This document shows, in pieces, positions 46,420-58,873 of a stretch of 64,000 bases of DNA (positions are counted from its first letter, which is position 1; every line of letters starts with the position of its first letter). Location of the stretch: assembly GCA_016946835.1 (NCBI GenBank), contig JACVTC010000032.1:1080501-1144500 (forward strand), given 5' to 3'. Below the pieces are notes generated by a model that saw nothing but the letters and a program-made list of their open reading frames with translations, was not told where the DNA came from and ran no database searches. The position numbers were made by a program, and so were the translations under genes. The stretch comes from Neocallimastix lanati (nom. inval.) (taxonomy: Eukaryota > Neocallimastigomycota > Neocallimastigomycetes > Neocallimastigales > Neocallimastigaceae).

Positions 46420-47501
46420 TGCTCCCGAATGAAAATTGTAATGATAAAGAATTATAAATTATTATTTTTCTAGGCTTTTAATTTAATTGCTGATTTAAAT
46501 TTTTTTTTTTTAAATTTAATTTGGTAAATATAATAACTAGACTAAATTTCACTCTTTTATGCCTTACAACAAAATAAAAAACCGGCAAGAGTTACTAACT
46601 AGAGGTATATACTAGACCTCAAAATAAAAAATTATAAACTATATATTTTAAAGTCGCTTTACCTTCACGACCAACCTATAGCCTTCGGTGACTATAGTTC
46701 CTTATTCGCCAGAGCTTATTCGAATAGAGCAACCACCGAACTGTTGAAGTTGGTTGGTAGGATGTGGCTTTCGTTTAATCCACACGCTCTTCACGCCCTA
46801 GGGTTTTGAAGCCCGTTTATATTCGAATAATTAACGGCTATAGTTTCTAACCTACTGAAACTAGTTACTAACCGCCGAAACTCTGTTTATGAGCTCTAAT
46901 CGCTCCTAGTATATTTAAATATTATATTTACCTGTAATATTCTTTAAAAAATCTCAAGAACTGTAGAACTTCTTAAAGAATTTTTTTTTTTTTTTTTTTA
47001 TATCAAAAATTTTTTTTTTTTCGCCTAGATAGATTTTGGTATTATTGTGAGTTTGCTATTAATACCAAAAACCGAGAATTTTATTTTTTAAAGAAAAAAA
47101 AAAGTAGATTCAAGAAGCAAGGCTGAACCCAAAGAAGATATCAGAGACTAAGAGAAGAAGAGATTTTGTCCAAAAGTAGAAACCAAGAATCAGAAACCCG
47201 AAACCAATGGAAACAAAAACCAAGTCCAAAACTAAGAAATCTGAAACCAATGGAAACAGAAACCAAGACCAAAAATAAGAAATCCAAGGCAAACAGAAAG
47301 AATCTAACCAAAAGTGGAAACCTGAAGCCAATAAGATAAGTAGCCAAACAGAAACCAAAAACAAAGGAAACAGAAAATCCGAGAGATTCAAAAAATAAAG
47401 TCCAAAAAGAAAACAAAAAGGCAGTAGACACTAATTCCAAAAGAAAGCTTCAAACCAAACAAAAGGGTAGATATATCAAGGCACGGCGTCTAAATCTTGG
47501 G
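46304..47501 (-). other. Family A structured 5' leader (copy 2)
   Basis: It carries the block at 46881-46908 shared with E, a hairpin with loop UCACCGAAGG (46682-46691; stem CTATAG/CTATAG), and a hairpin at 46551-46592 whose stem is ACTCTT/AAGAGT, where copy 1 has ACTCAT/ATGAGT. Between about 47100 and 47460 it is a Lys/Asn-codon-like purine tract; ORFs there are antisense and repetitive. Confidence 0.7.
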
Positions 47502-48046
47502 TGTTTTTTATTATAACAAAATATTATAATAAATATAATAACACTCAAAAAAAAAACAAAAATTATTTTATTTTTTATTTATTTTTTTTTTTTTAATTAT
47601 TTTATTAATTATATTTATTATAATACTATAAGCCGCAAGGGTTGATATAGTATTAATATTAAAAAAAGTTTTATTAAAAAATTAAGTTTTATTAACTAAA
47701 CAAAATTAAAATAAAAAACACAAAGAAAAGAATATTTGTTAATAAGAATTTTACTCATATTTATATTTTTTTCAAAAGTTAAAGTTATTAAAAAATAAAA
47801 ATAAAAGTTTCTAAAAAGTTCTTAAAAATCGAAAAATTTAGAAAAAATAGAAAACAATAGAATTAAGAATTTAATAGAATAAATTTTAATTAATTAAACA
47901 CAAGAATTATCAAGAAATTCTAGTAATTTCTTGAACTATAAAGAATCTTCTAGATATTTTTTAGAATAAAACTATAAAATAATAATAAATGTGAATCGAA
48001 CCCTAAGTAGTTTGATTCATGGTATTAGTTACTAACAACTATACCA
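47502..48046 (-). repeat. Family A 5' LTR (copy 2)
   Basis: In element orientation it reads TGGTATAG...AAAAAACA. It matches 2823-3347 and 29533-30047. The exact outer end is uncertain by about 15 bp. Confidence 0.7.
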
Positions 48047-48604
48047 GAAATAATATTTTTTAAATTTAATGGTACGGGACGCCCTGATAACTATGAAATA
48101 AGCAATAAATTTGAAAATAAAGTTATAAGATTAAATATTTAAATTTTTAAAAAAATAAACAATTATAAATTAGATAAAAAAAAGAATATAAATTAAAAGA
48201 TGTAAATAAGAAAATAATTATAAAGGGAGAGAGAGATCAGAAATATAAATAGGACAAAAATATAAAAAATGTAGTGTAGAATAGAGATATAATAAGAAAT
48301 AAAAATATATAGTTAGTTAGATTATAATAAAAATGTAGTAATTAAAATAATGTATAATTATGTAATATAATAAATAAAAAAAAAAAATATTAATAAAATA
48401 ATAATAAAAAAATATTTTAATAATAAATAAATAAAAGTTATTAATTTATGTGTTTATTCAATTTAGAATAATTTATCTTAACTAGAGTAGTGTCAAAAAA
48501 GCCCAAGGTACAATAACACGTACCATTAATTATTTGTTTTAAAACTTTATTGAAAAATAATACTAAATATTAAAATAATAAAATAATTGTAATTATTAAT
48601 TCTG
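48047..48604. other. Gene-free AT-rich stretch
   Basis: Nothing codes. A small hairpin, GGTACAATAACACGTACC, is near 48506-48524. Confidence 0.4.
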
Positions 48605-49387
48605 TTATAATTTTATAGAAATATGTTTAAGTTTTGTGTTAATTTCTCCATTTTCAATGCAGATTTTTGATGCCATATTGTCAGTATATATAGTTATTGG
48701 TGATTTCTTATTAAATAATTCAATTAATATATTCCTAATCCATAATACTTTCTTTGTACATTCAGATGTGCTTGTATATTCTGCCTCTGCAGTAGAAGTA
48801 GCAACTGTGTTTTGTTTCTTGGAATACCAACAAATGGGTGAATTTCCCATTAAAATGATATGACCGGAGGTAGATTTTCTGTCTTCTTTATCTCCTGCAA
48901 AATCGGCATCTGTATAAGCATGTATATGTCCTTGTCCGTTGAATAATAATTTAAAATTTTTAGTATTATTTAAATATTTAAAAATATTTATTACTTTCTT
49001 CCAGTCAGAAGTTGTTGGGTTTTCACAGTGTCTTGCAGCTTTATGGACCGAGAATGAAATGTCAGGTCTAGTACATTTTGCTAGATAAATAAGTGAACCA
49101 ATGGCACTTTTATAAATAACAGGGTCAAATGGAGTATTATTTTCAGAAATAATATTATCTCCAGAGCATGGTGTATTACATTTTTTAATATTATTAATTT
49201 TGTAGGATTTGAGTAAATTGTCTATAAAGTTTCTTTGATGTACGTAATATTGTTTATTTTTATTTTCAATAGTTATTCCTAAAATATATTTAACTGGTTC
49301 ACAATTGGATATATTAAATCTTTTTGTTATTTTATTTATGAAAAATTTTATTTCCTGATGATATAAAACAAATATGTGTAGTAACAT
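48605..49387 (-). pseudogene. Ty1/copia pol fragment (late RT and RNase H)
   Basis: The frame contains YILGITIENKNKQYYVHQ, then PVIYKSAIGSLIYLAKCTRPDISF, DADFAGDKEDRKSTSGHI, STAEAEYTS and IYTDNMASKI, all copia reverse transcriptase/RNase H signatures. It stops at KLKHISIKL, inside the conserved KHID(V/I) segment, so the C-terminus is lost. The N-terminal part of reverse transcriptase, including YVDD, is missing; the first dozen residues (MLLHIFVLYHQ) look like out-of-frame or foreign sequence. No adjoining LTR was recognised. It differs in sequence from copia C, so it belongs to another family. Confidence 0.85.
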
Positions 49388-50060
49388 ATTTGTATATTTA
49401 ATAATAATTATTAAATATTAAATTTATATCTTTTTGATAATAATTATTTTATTTTATTTTATTTCAATATATATTATTATAATTATAATACTTTATTTCA
49501 TATAAAATTTATATAGAGTAGTTCTATATATTAGAATATATAATTAATATATTACCTATTTCTTATAAATTAAATTATTTATATTTGAAATAGAGAACTC
49601 TCTTGTAAAATTTTAGGAATTAGAATTATTATTTTAATTGTACGAATATTATAATTTTATTAATAAAATTTACTAAACTACCATTATTTAAAACCCACTG
49701 CTTATAAATTATTGCACATAAAAGTCCCGCATATCAAAAATTGGTGGAGATATCGGGGATGTGCTGTGTAAAAAAATAATTTATAAGTAGTGGTGTTTAG
49801 TAATTTTGTTAATTAATTATAAATCCATATATATTTACATAAATTCTCTTCAGTTAGGATTAATTAAAATACACTGTTTAGGATATAAATTTTTAATTTT
49901 TTTTATTGGCTATTTATAATTATTTTATCTTTGGTGAAGAGAAAGTTATACACTATTTGTTATTTCATTCATTTTAGTATAGTTTAAATAAATTGTTTTA
50001 AAATAAAAAAAAATATTAATAAGTATTAGGAAAAATTTATAATTATATTAAATAATAAAA

Positions 50061-50092
<32 letters not shown>

Positions 50093-50170
50093 ATATATAT
50101 ATAAATACATATTTAATATTAAATATTAATAACGAATAACTGGATACATAATTAATTAATTGGAAATAAA
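49388..50170. other. AT-rich stretch with a copia-type primer-binding site
   Basis: TGGTGGAGATATCGGGGA at 49742-49759 equals the site at 8448-8465; the sequence before it would be an LTR end of unknown family. An (AAT)n microsatellite lies at about 50055-50091. No gene is seen. Confidence 0.5.
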
Positions 50171-51160
50171 ATGTCAGGTACCGGTTCCCTCAGAAGTACA
50201 AGTTCGGGTAACGAGAGTTACTGCAAATGTGGTGAGACTTCTTTAGTTTCCGGTCGGTGTGGATCGAAATACGGATTATGTGAATCGGGAAAATGTTCTC
50301 TAAGTATGGATATTGTGGCACTTCCTCAGAATATTGTGGAAGTGGATGCCAAAAAAGATATGGAAAATGTAAAAACATTAGTGGAGGAGAGATGTTTGAT
50401 ATCCAAATAGACGAAGAATTAAAAGAGGCAGATTATAATAATATTAATCAATTAATCGAGTCAATAGAAGAAAAAGAAAGAATTAAAAATTCAAAAATTC
50501 AAAATTATATATATAACCCTAATGAGAAAACTAATTGTGAAAATAAATTTAATAACCATACAGTAACTGATGAATCACTATATGGAAACAAATCAAATTC
50601 GGATTCAAACAATGAAAAATCCGAATATTTTATATTATCTATTAAAACTACTAAAGATAAAGAGATAAATTCTGAATTTGACTCAATAAAAATTAAAATA
50701 GATAATATAAAAAAAAATTATTTTAAAAAATAGGCTACGAAAAAGAAAATTTTATATTAAAAGAAATTTAAAACCAAAAAATAGCACGTCATTTTCTAAT
50801 AAAAATGATGGGTTAGGGTTAGAAACTTCAACTATAACAATTAACAAAGAAAAAGAAGAAAATACAACCACTAAAAATAATAAAAATATGGAGATTCCAT
50901 ATTATGACAGTGGAAGAGTCAACGATAATTTTGATATGGATTCCAAAGATATAAAATCTATTGGATCCACAACGAAAAATAATGAAAATATTAGTATTTA
51001 TTTGGCTAATATTTCAAATGAGGATGCTTCCCAGTTAAAAAGTTTAAACTCTATATTTGAAATAAGAAAGGATGGAAAAATCCGTCCTTATACAAATAAA
51101 CACTACAATAAAAAAGTTAAATATCTAGAAAAAACTTCAAAAACTGAATTTTTTAATTAA
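50171..51160 (+). pseudogene. Hevein-like (CBM18) chitin-binding protein relic, frameshifted
   Basis: ATG 50171 begins MSGTGSLRST and leads into CGSKYGLCESGKC; the frame is then lost where a second Cys codon is expected (about 50300-50305, one base short) and the hevein pattern resumes in another frame as SKYGYCGTSSEYCGSGC-QKRYGKC. The Cys spacing fits one CBM18 chitin-binding domain. A long acidic/Asn-rich tail follows to a stop at 50731-50733; sequence in a third frame (from about 50732, RLRKRKF onward, to 51160) remains coding-like, suggesting a second frame change in the A-rich run near 50710-50730. No signal peptide is visible. Either a decayed gene or sequencing errors in homopolymers; the first frame change is not in a long homopolymer. 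Confidence 0.65.
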
Positions 51161-51314
51161 TAACTTTAAAATATTTTTCAATCTCCATTTATATTTAACT
51201 CATGGTTATATTTATTATTTTATTATACCTTTCATCACGAAGGTTTGTATTATGATTATATTGAATTAGTTATTATTTAAACCTAGTTCACGCTAGGTTT
51301 AATAATACTATTAT

Positions 51315-51959
51315 TGTTAGAATGTAACCTAGGAATTACCATTCTATCATATTTCCCTTGAATATTTGGGATATTATAATTTAATTATTTTATATGGGAT
51401 CTCCGACATATAGTCTCCTCCATTATTGTAGTTTATATTAATATATACGAGTTTGATATGTATAAAATATGTATAAATACGCGTTAAAATAACTATACTT
51501 TAAATAATGTGTTTTGTTCTTTAAAAAGAATCATTAACTAATATATGATTGTTTAAATTTTCATAATGTATATTATTAAATTTTGTTTTATATATTCATT
51601 GGGCGAAATAATCTATCACATAGTAGATTCCTTCATGTATTGATATATTATATTACTAATAGCCAAAAGTTTATTTATTAAAATATCAAATTATAAATTC
51701 AATTAAAAGTCTCTAATATGAAAATATATAATTTTCTTTTATATGCATTTAAGCGTGTTTTTTCTTATTAAATAAATATTTTTTATATTTTTAGAGTTTT
51801 ACTTATCCTGCAAAAACTTCATTTTATCAATTGTGGTATATTTTACGCTTTATTTCAATTTTTTTTATATTAATATAATGTGGCTTATACATTATTTATA
51901 ATACAATATATTTCAATACATTTGAAGCTTATTCTTCATGCATTACACATATTCTAACA
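51315..51959 (+). repeat. Candidate solo copia LTR
   Basis: The ends form a perfect 9-base inverted pair, TGTTAGAAT...ATTCTAACA, and the interior has TATAAATACGCG-type promoter-like sequence near 51475. No second copy in the window and no matching TSD (ATTAT versus GAAAT), so this is tentative. Confidence 0.4.
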
Positions 51960-52992
51960 GAAATATAATTATACAAAAGTTAAACCTATATAAATAATAC
52001 TGAATTGATTATTCTGTATTATTATTATGTAGATTTATGTAATATTATTAGTTTTTAACAAAATATAAATTAATAAAATAAATACTAAAAAAATATTACT
52101 TTTAAAACATATTTTTTTTTTATATTTTATAAAACTATAATTGTTTAGTTTCCAAATATTTTTTATTTATAATATAATTAAATATTAGATTATGATTTTT
52201 TTTGTTTCAATAATATCTATTAAGTATAAAATTTATAATATATTATTTTATGTAGTTTTTTTTTCCTTCTATTAATTGTAACTTTTTTTATTATATAAAA
52301 TAATTTAAATAAAAATTTGAATGATTGAATAGAAAATATACAAAGAATATATATGAAAATTTTGTTTGAAAATGTAATTTAGATTCTTGTTTATTTATTT
52401 ATTAAACTCTTCTTTTTAATAATTATAAAATTACATGTTATAATCTATAAGAGCAGTACATTATCCTAATACATTATTTGGTACATGTTCTAGTATGTAA
52501 TCTACATAAATATTCTAAGTGTGTAACATAAATCATAAAATATTATAAAATAAATTATTAAATAAAGTAATTAACATAAGTAAACTTTATATTTCAAAAG
52601 TAAATTTTTAATATATAATTTTTAATTGGATCTATCTAAAAATTAAATATTTTATATATATATTTTTTATTTTTATTATAAATAAATAAAAAATTAGATT
52701 ATTATTATATATTATTTAATATTTTATTTTGAAAATATTGAAAATTTATTGGTAAATTTAATTCAAGTTTATGTTCATTTAATTAAAAAAAATTATGTAT
52801 TATTTTATTATATAAATATTTTTTTTAAAAAATTTAAAAATAATAAATAAGAATTAAAATAAAATTAAGCAATTTAAACAAATATCATTTAATAAAATAA
52901 AATAATTTAAAAAGTAACAATATAATAAATATTAAACAAAGAAAATAATGTTAAAATTAGATATTCATATAAATTTAAAATAATATACATTA

Positions 52993-53032
<40 letters not shown>

Positions 53033-53050
53033 TAATTACAATAAAGTATT
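51960..53050. other. Intergenic AT-rich DNA upstream of the PDI-like gene
   Basis: No ORF or RNA gene is recognised. An (AAT)n run at about 52994-53031 ends 20 bp before the start codon and would sit in the 5' untranslated region or promoter. Confidence 0.5.
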
Positions 53051-54133
53051 ATGAGAATTAGTTATTTTGCCAATGTTATTAAACTTTTTTCATTTGGAAT
53101 ATTTTTAAATGAAATAAATTATATTAAAGCAAATAATGAAATTAATCTACTTAATGTGGAAGCTATAATTAATGGATGGGATTCATTTTTAGATAGAAAT
53201 GAAAAAATAATAATTGGTTGCTTTGACAGTGACACTAGTTATGAGTATAAAAATTTTAAAGAAGCTATAAAAGTTGTAAATAATTTAGAAACAAAACAAC
53301 TTTTACTTTCTTCGAAAAGATATTCAATAATATTTGATGCTGAGCAATTAAATAATTTTTTTGAAAAAAATAACTTATGTAATATATATATTGAAACATC
53401 AAAAATTGTTGTTATAAGGAGAGATGGAATAAATGATGTTTTAGGATATGAATATTCAGGAGACAAAGATTTTTCTATTACATCAATAAAGGATTTTATT
53501 ATTGAAAACTCCTCTGAATTTATGACGGATTTGGAAAATGTACATTTGATAGATAATAATTATTATTTTATTGATTTTGATAATAAAGCTTCAATATATT
53601 CTTTTCGAAAACCCTTTTTATTTGTGAATATGAAACTCATTGATAAAAATAAATATACTAAAGATATTTATGCTGTTTTCAGAAAAATTAGAAGACAGTT
53701 TAATATTATATATACATATCAAAATAATAATATGTTGCCACCATTCGAGCAATTAAAATATTCACCTCTTACTATTATTTATAATAATAAGAAAGAAGGC
53801 TTAGAAAATGCGTATGAAAAAAGTAAATTTTCTGAATCATATATTTTAACCTTTTATAATTACATGGATAATAGAGTGGAAGAAAAAAGCGATTTTAGTT
53901 ATGACAATTTAGTGGACTTTTTCAATAAATATAATAATAACACATTAATTCCCCAAAAACCAAAAATGCATTTTGAAACTCAATATAATAATAAAGTAAT
54001 TGAGTTTAAATTTCAAAATTATATAATGGAATTAAATTTAAAAAATATTGTAGATGTTACTGGTGATGTTTTCAAAGATGTATATGTTCTTATTTATTAT
54101 CCTTGGAGTGAGGATTATGAAAAGGTTATAATA

Positions 54134-54166
<33 letters not shown>

Positions 54167-54957
54167 TATTAATATAAATAATAAATTAATAAATTATAAC
54201 GTTATATTTTTTTTTAATAATTATAAAATCCCCTAAAGATAAAACCTATATGGAATGAATTAGCAAAGAATTTATATAGTAAAAGAAATAATATAGTTTT
54301 AGCTTCTTATAACGTTTTAGATAATGAGGTTCTTAATACTAATTTTAAAAATAGAAATGGTAATTTCATTTTCCATTTACTTTTTAATATTTTATATTTA
54401 TTAGATAAATATTTTCTATTTAATTATTTATTTGTTTTATTTTATTTTATTTTATTTTTATTTATACTTTACTATTTTATACTGATTTATTTATTTATTT
54501 ATTTATTTTTTTAATTTATTAATTAAAAAATCATTAAATCTATTATTATTAGATTATCCTGAAATCGTATTATATAAGTCACAAATTAATGATATTGAAA
54601 ATAATAAGAAAAAAATTATGATGTATAGAAGAGAAGCTGGTTTTAGTTACGAATCTTTAGCTTCTTGGATATCTTACTCATCATCGTAAAAATCTTTTTT
54701 ATTTGATCTATTTTAATGTTCACACATATATATATATGAACTTATTAAAATAATATTTTGTATATTATTAAATTTCAGGTTCAATATTATTATTCCATTT
54801 AATATAAATAATTTAAATTCGAGAATTGAAAATCAAGGTTATCCTGGAAATAATGCAGAATATATTTTTGATAAGGATAAATATTTAAATTATATGAATA
54901 ATGAACATTTAGCACCAAAATTAAATAATGAAGATTTACAAGAAATGAGAATTAGTA

Positions 54958-55006
<49 letters not shown>

Positions 55007-55907
55007 TTATAAACAAATAAATATTATACAAAATATAATTATATATAACATATATATTTTTATATATTTTTTTATGTGCATGTTTATTTTAATTAATAAA
55101 TTATTTTAATATTAAGCATCCACATATTACAGTTATCAATCTAAAACCGCTAAACTTCATTCAAAACCAACTTATACTAGTTATAAAGGTCCTCCACCAA
55201 TTCCTGATCCAATTCCAAAGGCTCCGGAAAATTTATTCTTTAAAACATTGATTTTTGATAATGAAGCAGTTTTAAGTATTGGAATTAAAATTCCATATGC
55301 AGAATATCCACCGAAGTATGTTGGAGCAAAAGAAATTAAAGAAAGAATTGTACGTGATGACATTAAGAGAGAAAAGAAAAAGGAGGAGGCAAAGAAATTG
55401 GCTATGAATGCTAAACAATCAGCCTTAAATAGTGTAAATAATAAAAATAGTGGTGAAACATTAGATCCTATGAATGTAAATTCAAAGCAAGCTGAATTAA
55501 ATAAAATTAATGATGCCAAAAATGTAAGGTTAAATGAGGCTATTAAAAATTCTAAAGGAAGTGATATAAAAATTGTTAAATTAAATGAAGTAAATGGAGC
55601 AAAGTATATAAAATTAAATAATGCATTAAAAAATCCAAAAGACAGTAGTGCTAAACAAATAAAATTAAATGAAGCTAATAATGCAAAGAATATCAAGTTA
55701 AATAAAAAATTAACTAATAGTAAATCTAAACAAAGTTTACCATTTTCTAAAGATTCTAAAAAAATAGCATTAAATAAAGCGTTAGGAAATTCCAAAGAAC
55801 TAAATAAAAGAAATATCGAGTTTGTTAATATAGATTTAAGTAATAGAAGTAATAATAATGTAAACTACTCTATTTCATCAACAACAATTCATTTACCAAA
55901 TAATTAA
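53051..55907 (+). CDS. Protein-disulfide-isomerase-like protein lacking the CXXC site
   Basis: Five exons are proposed: 53051-54124, 54239-54359, 54553-54685, 54779-54954 and 55117-55907, each intron GT...AG; lengths sum to 2,295 bp, giving 764 residues in one frame. The N-terminus (MRISYFANVIKLFSFGIFL) looks like a signal peptide. Thioredoxin-fold domains follow; at residues about 335-375 the sequence VYVLIYYPWSEDYEK...IKPIWNELAKNL matches the PDI active-site region, but the Cys-Gly-His-Cys position reads SEDY, so no redox activity is expected. After the fold a basic tail (about residues 590-740) has repeats around KLNEAxNAKNIKLN. No KDEL-type end is seen (HLPNN). Likely a non-catalytic ER chaperone; function of the tail is unknown. 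An alternative is that exon 1 reads on into the T-rich intron, which gives only poly-Phe. Confidence 0.75.
54957..55005 (+). repeat. (TTA)n microsatellite in intron 4
   Basis: About 16 uninterrupted TTA/ATT units begin right after the proposed donor GTATAT at 54955. If read through, it would encode poly-Leu. Confidence 0.85.
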
Positions 55908-56085
55908 AAACAAATAATTAAAAACAAATAATTAAATTAAAAATAAATAATATAAAAAAATAATTAAAAATAATTATTGAAAAATTTATATTGTATTGTA
56001 AATATTTATATTGTATTTTTTTTTTAATAATTTGTTAATGTTTTATATAATAAATAATAATTTGATAATATGAATCCACAATGAA

Positions 56086-56132
<47 letters not shown>

Positions 56133-56344
56133 GTAATAGTAGTAGTATTACTATTATAATTTATAATAATTTCTATTTTGGTCCATTTGCAAAGATGATT
56201 ACTTGTATTTTTCACTTTTATTTATATTTCTAATTTAAATTATTAAATATATATTATTGAATTCTCATTTTTTTAAATGAATGCTATATTATATATTCTT
56301 ACTTTTATTTCTTTTTTTTATTATAATATAAATTTATATTTCAT
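55908..56344. other. Short intergenic region between convergent genes
   Basis: No gene is seen. It holds three copies of AATTAAAAACAAAT near 55908-55940 and an (ATT)n microsatellite at about 56088-56131. The PDI-like gene and the methyltransferase-like gene converge here. Confidence 0.6.
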
Positions 56345-58012
56345 TTAAATTTTGTCTTTATATAATAATAAATTTTTTCCTTCAAACGGTAAAAATGTTT
56401 TCTGAATATTTTTATCTTTTTCACATAAATATTCAATAAATTGTTCATAAGAGGAGACCTGTATTTCTTCATACTCAGTATTATTTTCAACATTTCCAGT
56501 TTTTTTTCTTTTAAGTTTACGGTGTGGGAAATCATTAGCAAATACACAACAAGGTATAATAGCAAATGGTTTATTAAGTTTAAGAGCTATGTCGACAATA
56601 ATTTCTGTAGCTTGATCTGGATGTAAGCCAATAAGTATAGAACTGTCAACAAATAGTTCTTTATAAAGATTAGGGGTGTCAAGGTTAACCATACATCGAA
56701 TCTGGTTAAATGGAATTTCAATTTGAATATTTTTCTTTAATTTAAATCTTTTTGATTTTGAATTATTATCGTTTATTTCGTTAGTATTATTATCATTATT
56801 AGTATTATTATCATTATTATGGTTATTATTGTTATTATTGCTGTTATTATTATTATCATTATTGTTATTATTATTGCTACTTTTATTTTCATCTTTATAT
56901 AATTTATTATTAGTATTATTTAGCATTTCTTTCTTTTTTATATCATTTAATATACGCATTTGTTTTTTATCCAATTTTGCTGGTCGAGGTTCTAGAAGAG
57001 TAGAATGAACATCATGATTAATAGTTAATTCAAAAGATGTAGCACCTCTTCCCCCGGCAATGTCTAATACACCACTTCCAGAATTTAAAAATTTTTTACC
57101 AAAATGTTCAACTAACCAATTTGCAAAAATATGAGCTCTTTTACCATGTCCTGCTTTATCATGAGGATCAATAAAATCATCTTTATTATTGAAATTGAAT
57201 TTTCTTTTATTTAGACGCTATATATAATATCATTAATATTATTAATAAATTAAATATTTATATTATTTTATTTTATATATATTTTTTTTAATATTTCTGA
57301 ATTTATAACTTACTTCAACAATCCATTGTTTTTTTAATTCTTCATTAGTAATATGATGAAATGGACAATCTTTTCCACGTATACAATTTTTACTATTTAA
57401 CCAAAATTTACAAATTCCTTTTTTCTCTAAATTATTACTTTGATTTGAAATTTTATATTTTAATTTATTATTATTATTATTATTACAATTGTATTGTTTT
57501 TTATTTTCATTATTTTGAATATCATTATTAGCTGAATTTAAATTTGGTTTATTTTTCTTTTCTATAACAGGTAATTCTGGTACAAATGCTATATTACTAT
57601 TATATTTCTCAGTTATATCAACCTTTTTTATATGAAATAAAAAAACATTATTTGTAGTATTCGATGTTTCATTTAGTTCATTTTCTTCCATTTGAGTCAT
57701 ATTTTCAACCCAACAAGTAATTTTAACTTTGTCACCAAGTTTTATATTCTTTTGTATATTATGGATAACATCAATTTCTAATTCTGGGTATTTTAAAATA
57801 AAGGATATTTTTTGACAAGTTTTACAATTTTCACTTGGATTAAGATAAAAACGTGCATCAAAAAAATAAAGTCTTTTACTAACTCTACGTTTATGTACTA
57901 TTTGAATATCTTTAACTTCATATATGTTATTGGAAATACTTTCAAATTTACTTTTATGAAATAAAGAATGTATATCTTCCTGGGTTAAACATTTTAAATT
58001 ATTTTGTAACAT
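56345..58012 (-). CDS. CCCH zinc-finger and methyltransferase-like protein
   Basis: Exon 1 is 58012-57314, exon 2 57217-56345, with a 96-bp GTAAGT...AG intron; 523 residues in one frame. The N-terminal ~150 residues resemble an OB-type nucleic-acid-binding region (inference from KLGDKVKITCWVENM). A CCCH finger, C-X8-C-X5-C-X3-H (CKFWLNSKNCIRGKDCPFHH), lies near residues 200-220. Exon 2 starts with a segment DPHDKAGHGKRAHIFANWL, then VLDIAGGRGATSFEL, a class I SAM-binding loop, and later HPDQATEIIVDIALKLNKPF and IPCCVFANDF, typical of a Rossmann methyltransferase with a PCC-type motif. An Asn tract (56800-56880) separates them. It probably methylates RNA; substrate and exact family are not established here. 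Confidence 0.75.
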
Positions 58013-58606
58013 TTTTAAATATAATAAAAATATATTTAATAAATACGGTTTTCGAATAAAAAAAAATAAGATAAATAGAAAATAAAAAAAAAAAAAAAAT
58101 AATTATAACATTAAATATATTAATCCAATATATATAATAATAAATTATTACTTAAATATATATTAATTTTTATATTATATATATAAAAATATATATAATA
58201 TTGTAATTTATTATTTATTTATTTAAATAAATAGATAAAAAAAAAAAAAAAAAAATAAAAATAAAAATAAAAATAAAAATAAAAATAAAAATAAAAATAA
58301 AAATAAAAATAAAAATAAAAATAAAAATAAAAATAAAAATAAAAATAAAAATAAAAATATTAAATTTTTATTATTTTATTTTATTATATTTTGTTATATT
58401 TTATTATATTTTATTTATTTTATTTAATATAAACACTCATTTCTTTCGATTTTTCGATTTTTTTTTTCTTTAACTAATAATGAAACCTAATTATTGTATA
58501 TATTATGAATATGATTTTTCTAATTTTTAAATCATTAAATAATATTATTTTAATTCTTTTATATATATTTTTATATTCTAATTAATAATAAGAAAAAATA
58601 TAATAA
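58013..58606. other. Intergenic region with an (ATAAAA)n satellite
   Basis: About 17 copies of a hexanucleotide, AAAAAT/TAAAAA, run from 58254 to 58357, after an A run. It separates the start of the methyltransferase-like gene from the 3' end of ERV41. No other feature is seen. Confidence 0.8.
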
Positions 58607-58814
58607 TTATTGAATAGGTTGAACAGGTTGAACAGGTTGAACAGGTTGTGTTTGTCCCATTAATGGTTGATGTTCCTCAGATTCTGAACTTTTCTTATTT
58701 TTACCAAATATGAAGTTATATATAGCAAATAAGATTCTATATATTCTACCGAATGAAACATATATACCTATTATTTGTTATTCATTTATTACATTTTTGA
58801 TTATTTAGCAATAA

Positions 58815-58873
<59 letters not shown>

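Noticed and set aside
42176..48046. Family A as a complete element.
   Set aside because: No family A LTR follows the stop codon at 42176; the nearest other A LTR, at 29533, is separated by unrelated insertions.
54894..55109. ORF with a long poly-Leu stretch, possibly a membrane segment of the PDI-like protein.
   Set aside because: The Leu run is the (TTA)n microsatellite of intron 4. Splicing from 54955 to 55116 restores the frame into the conserved tail.
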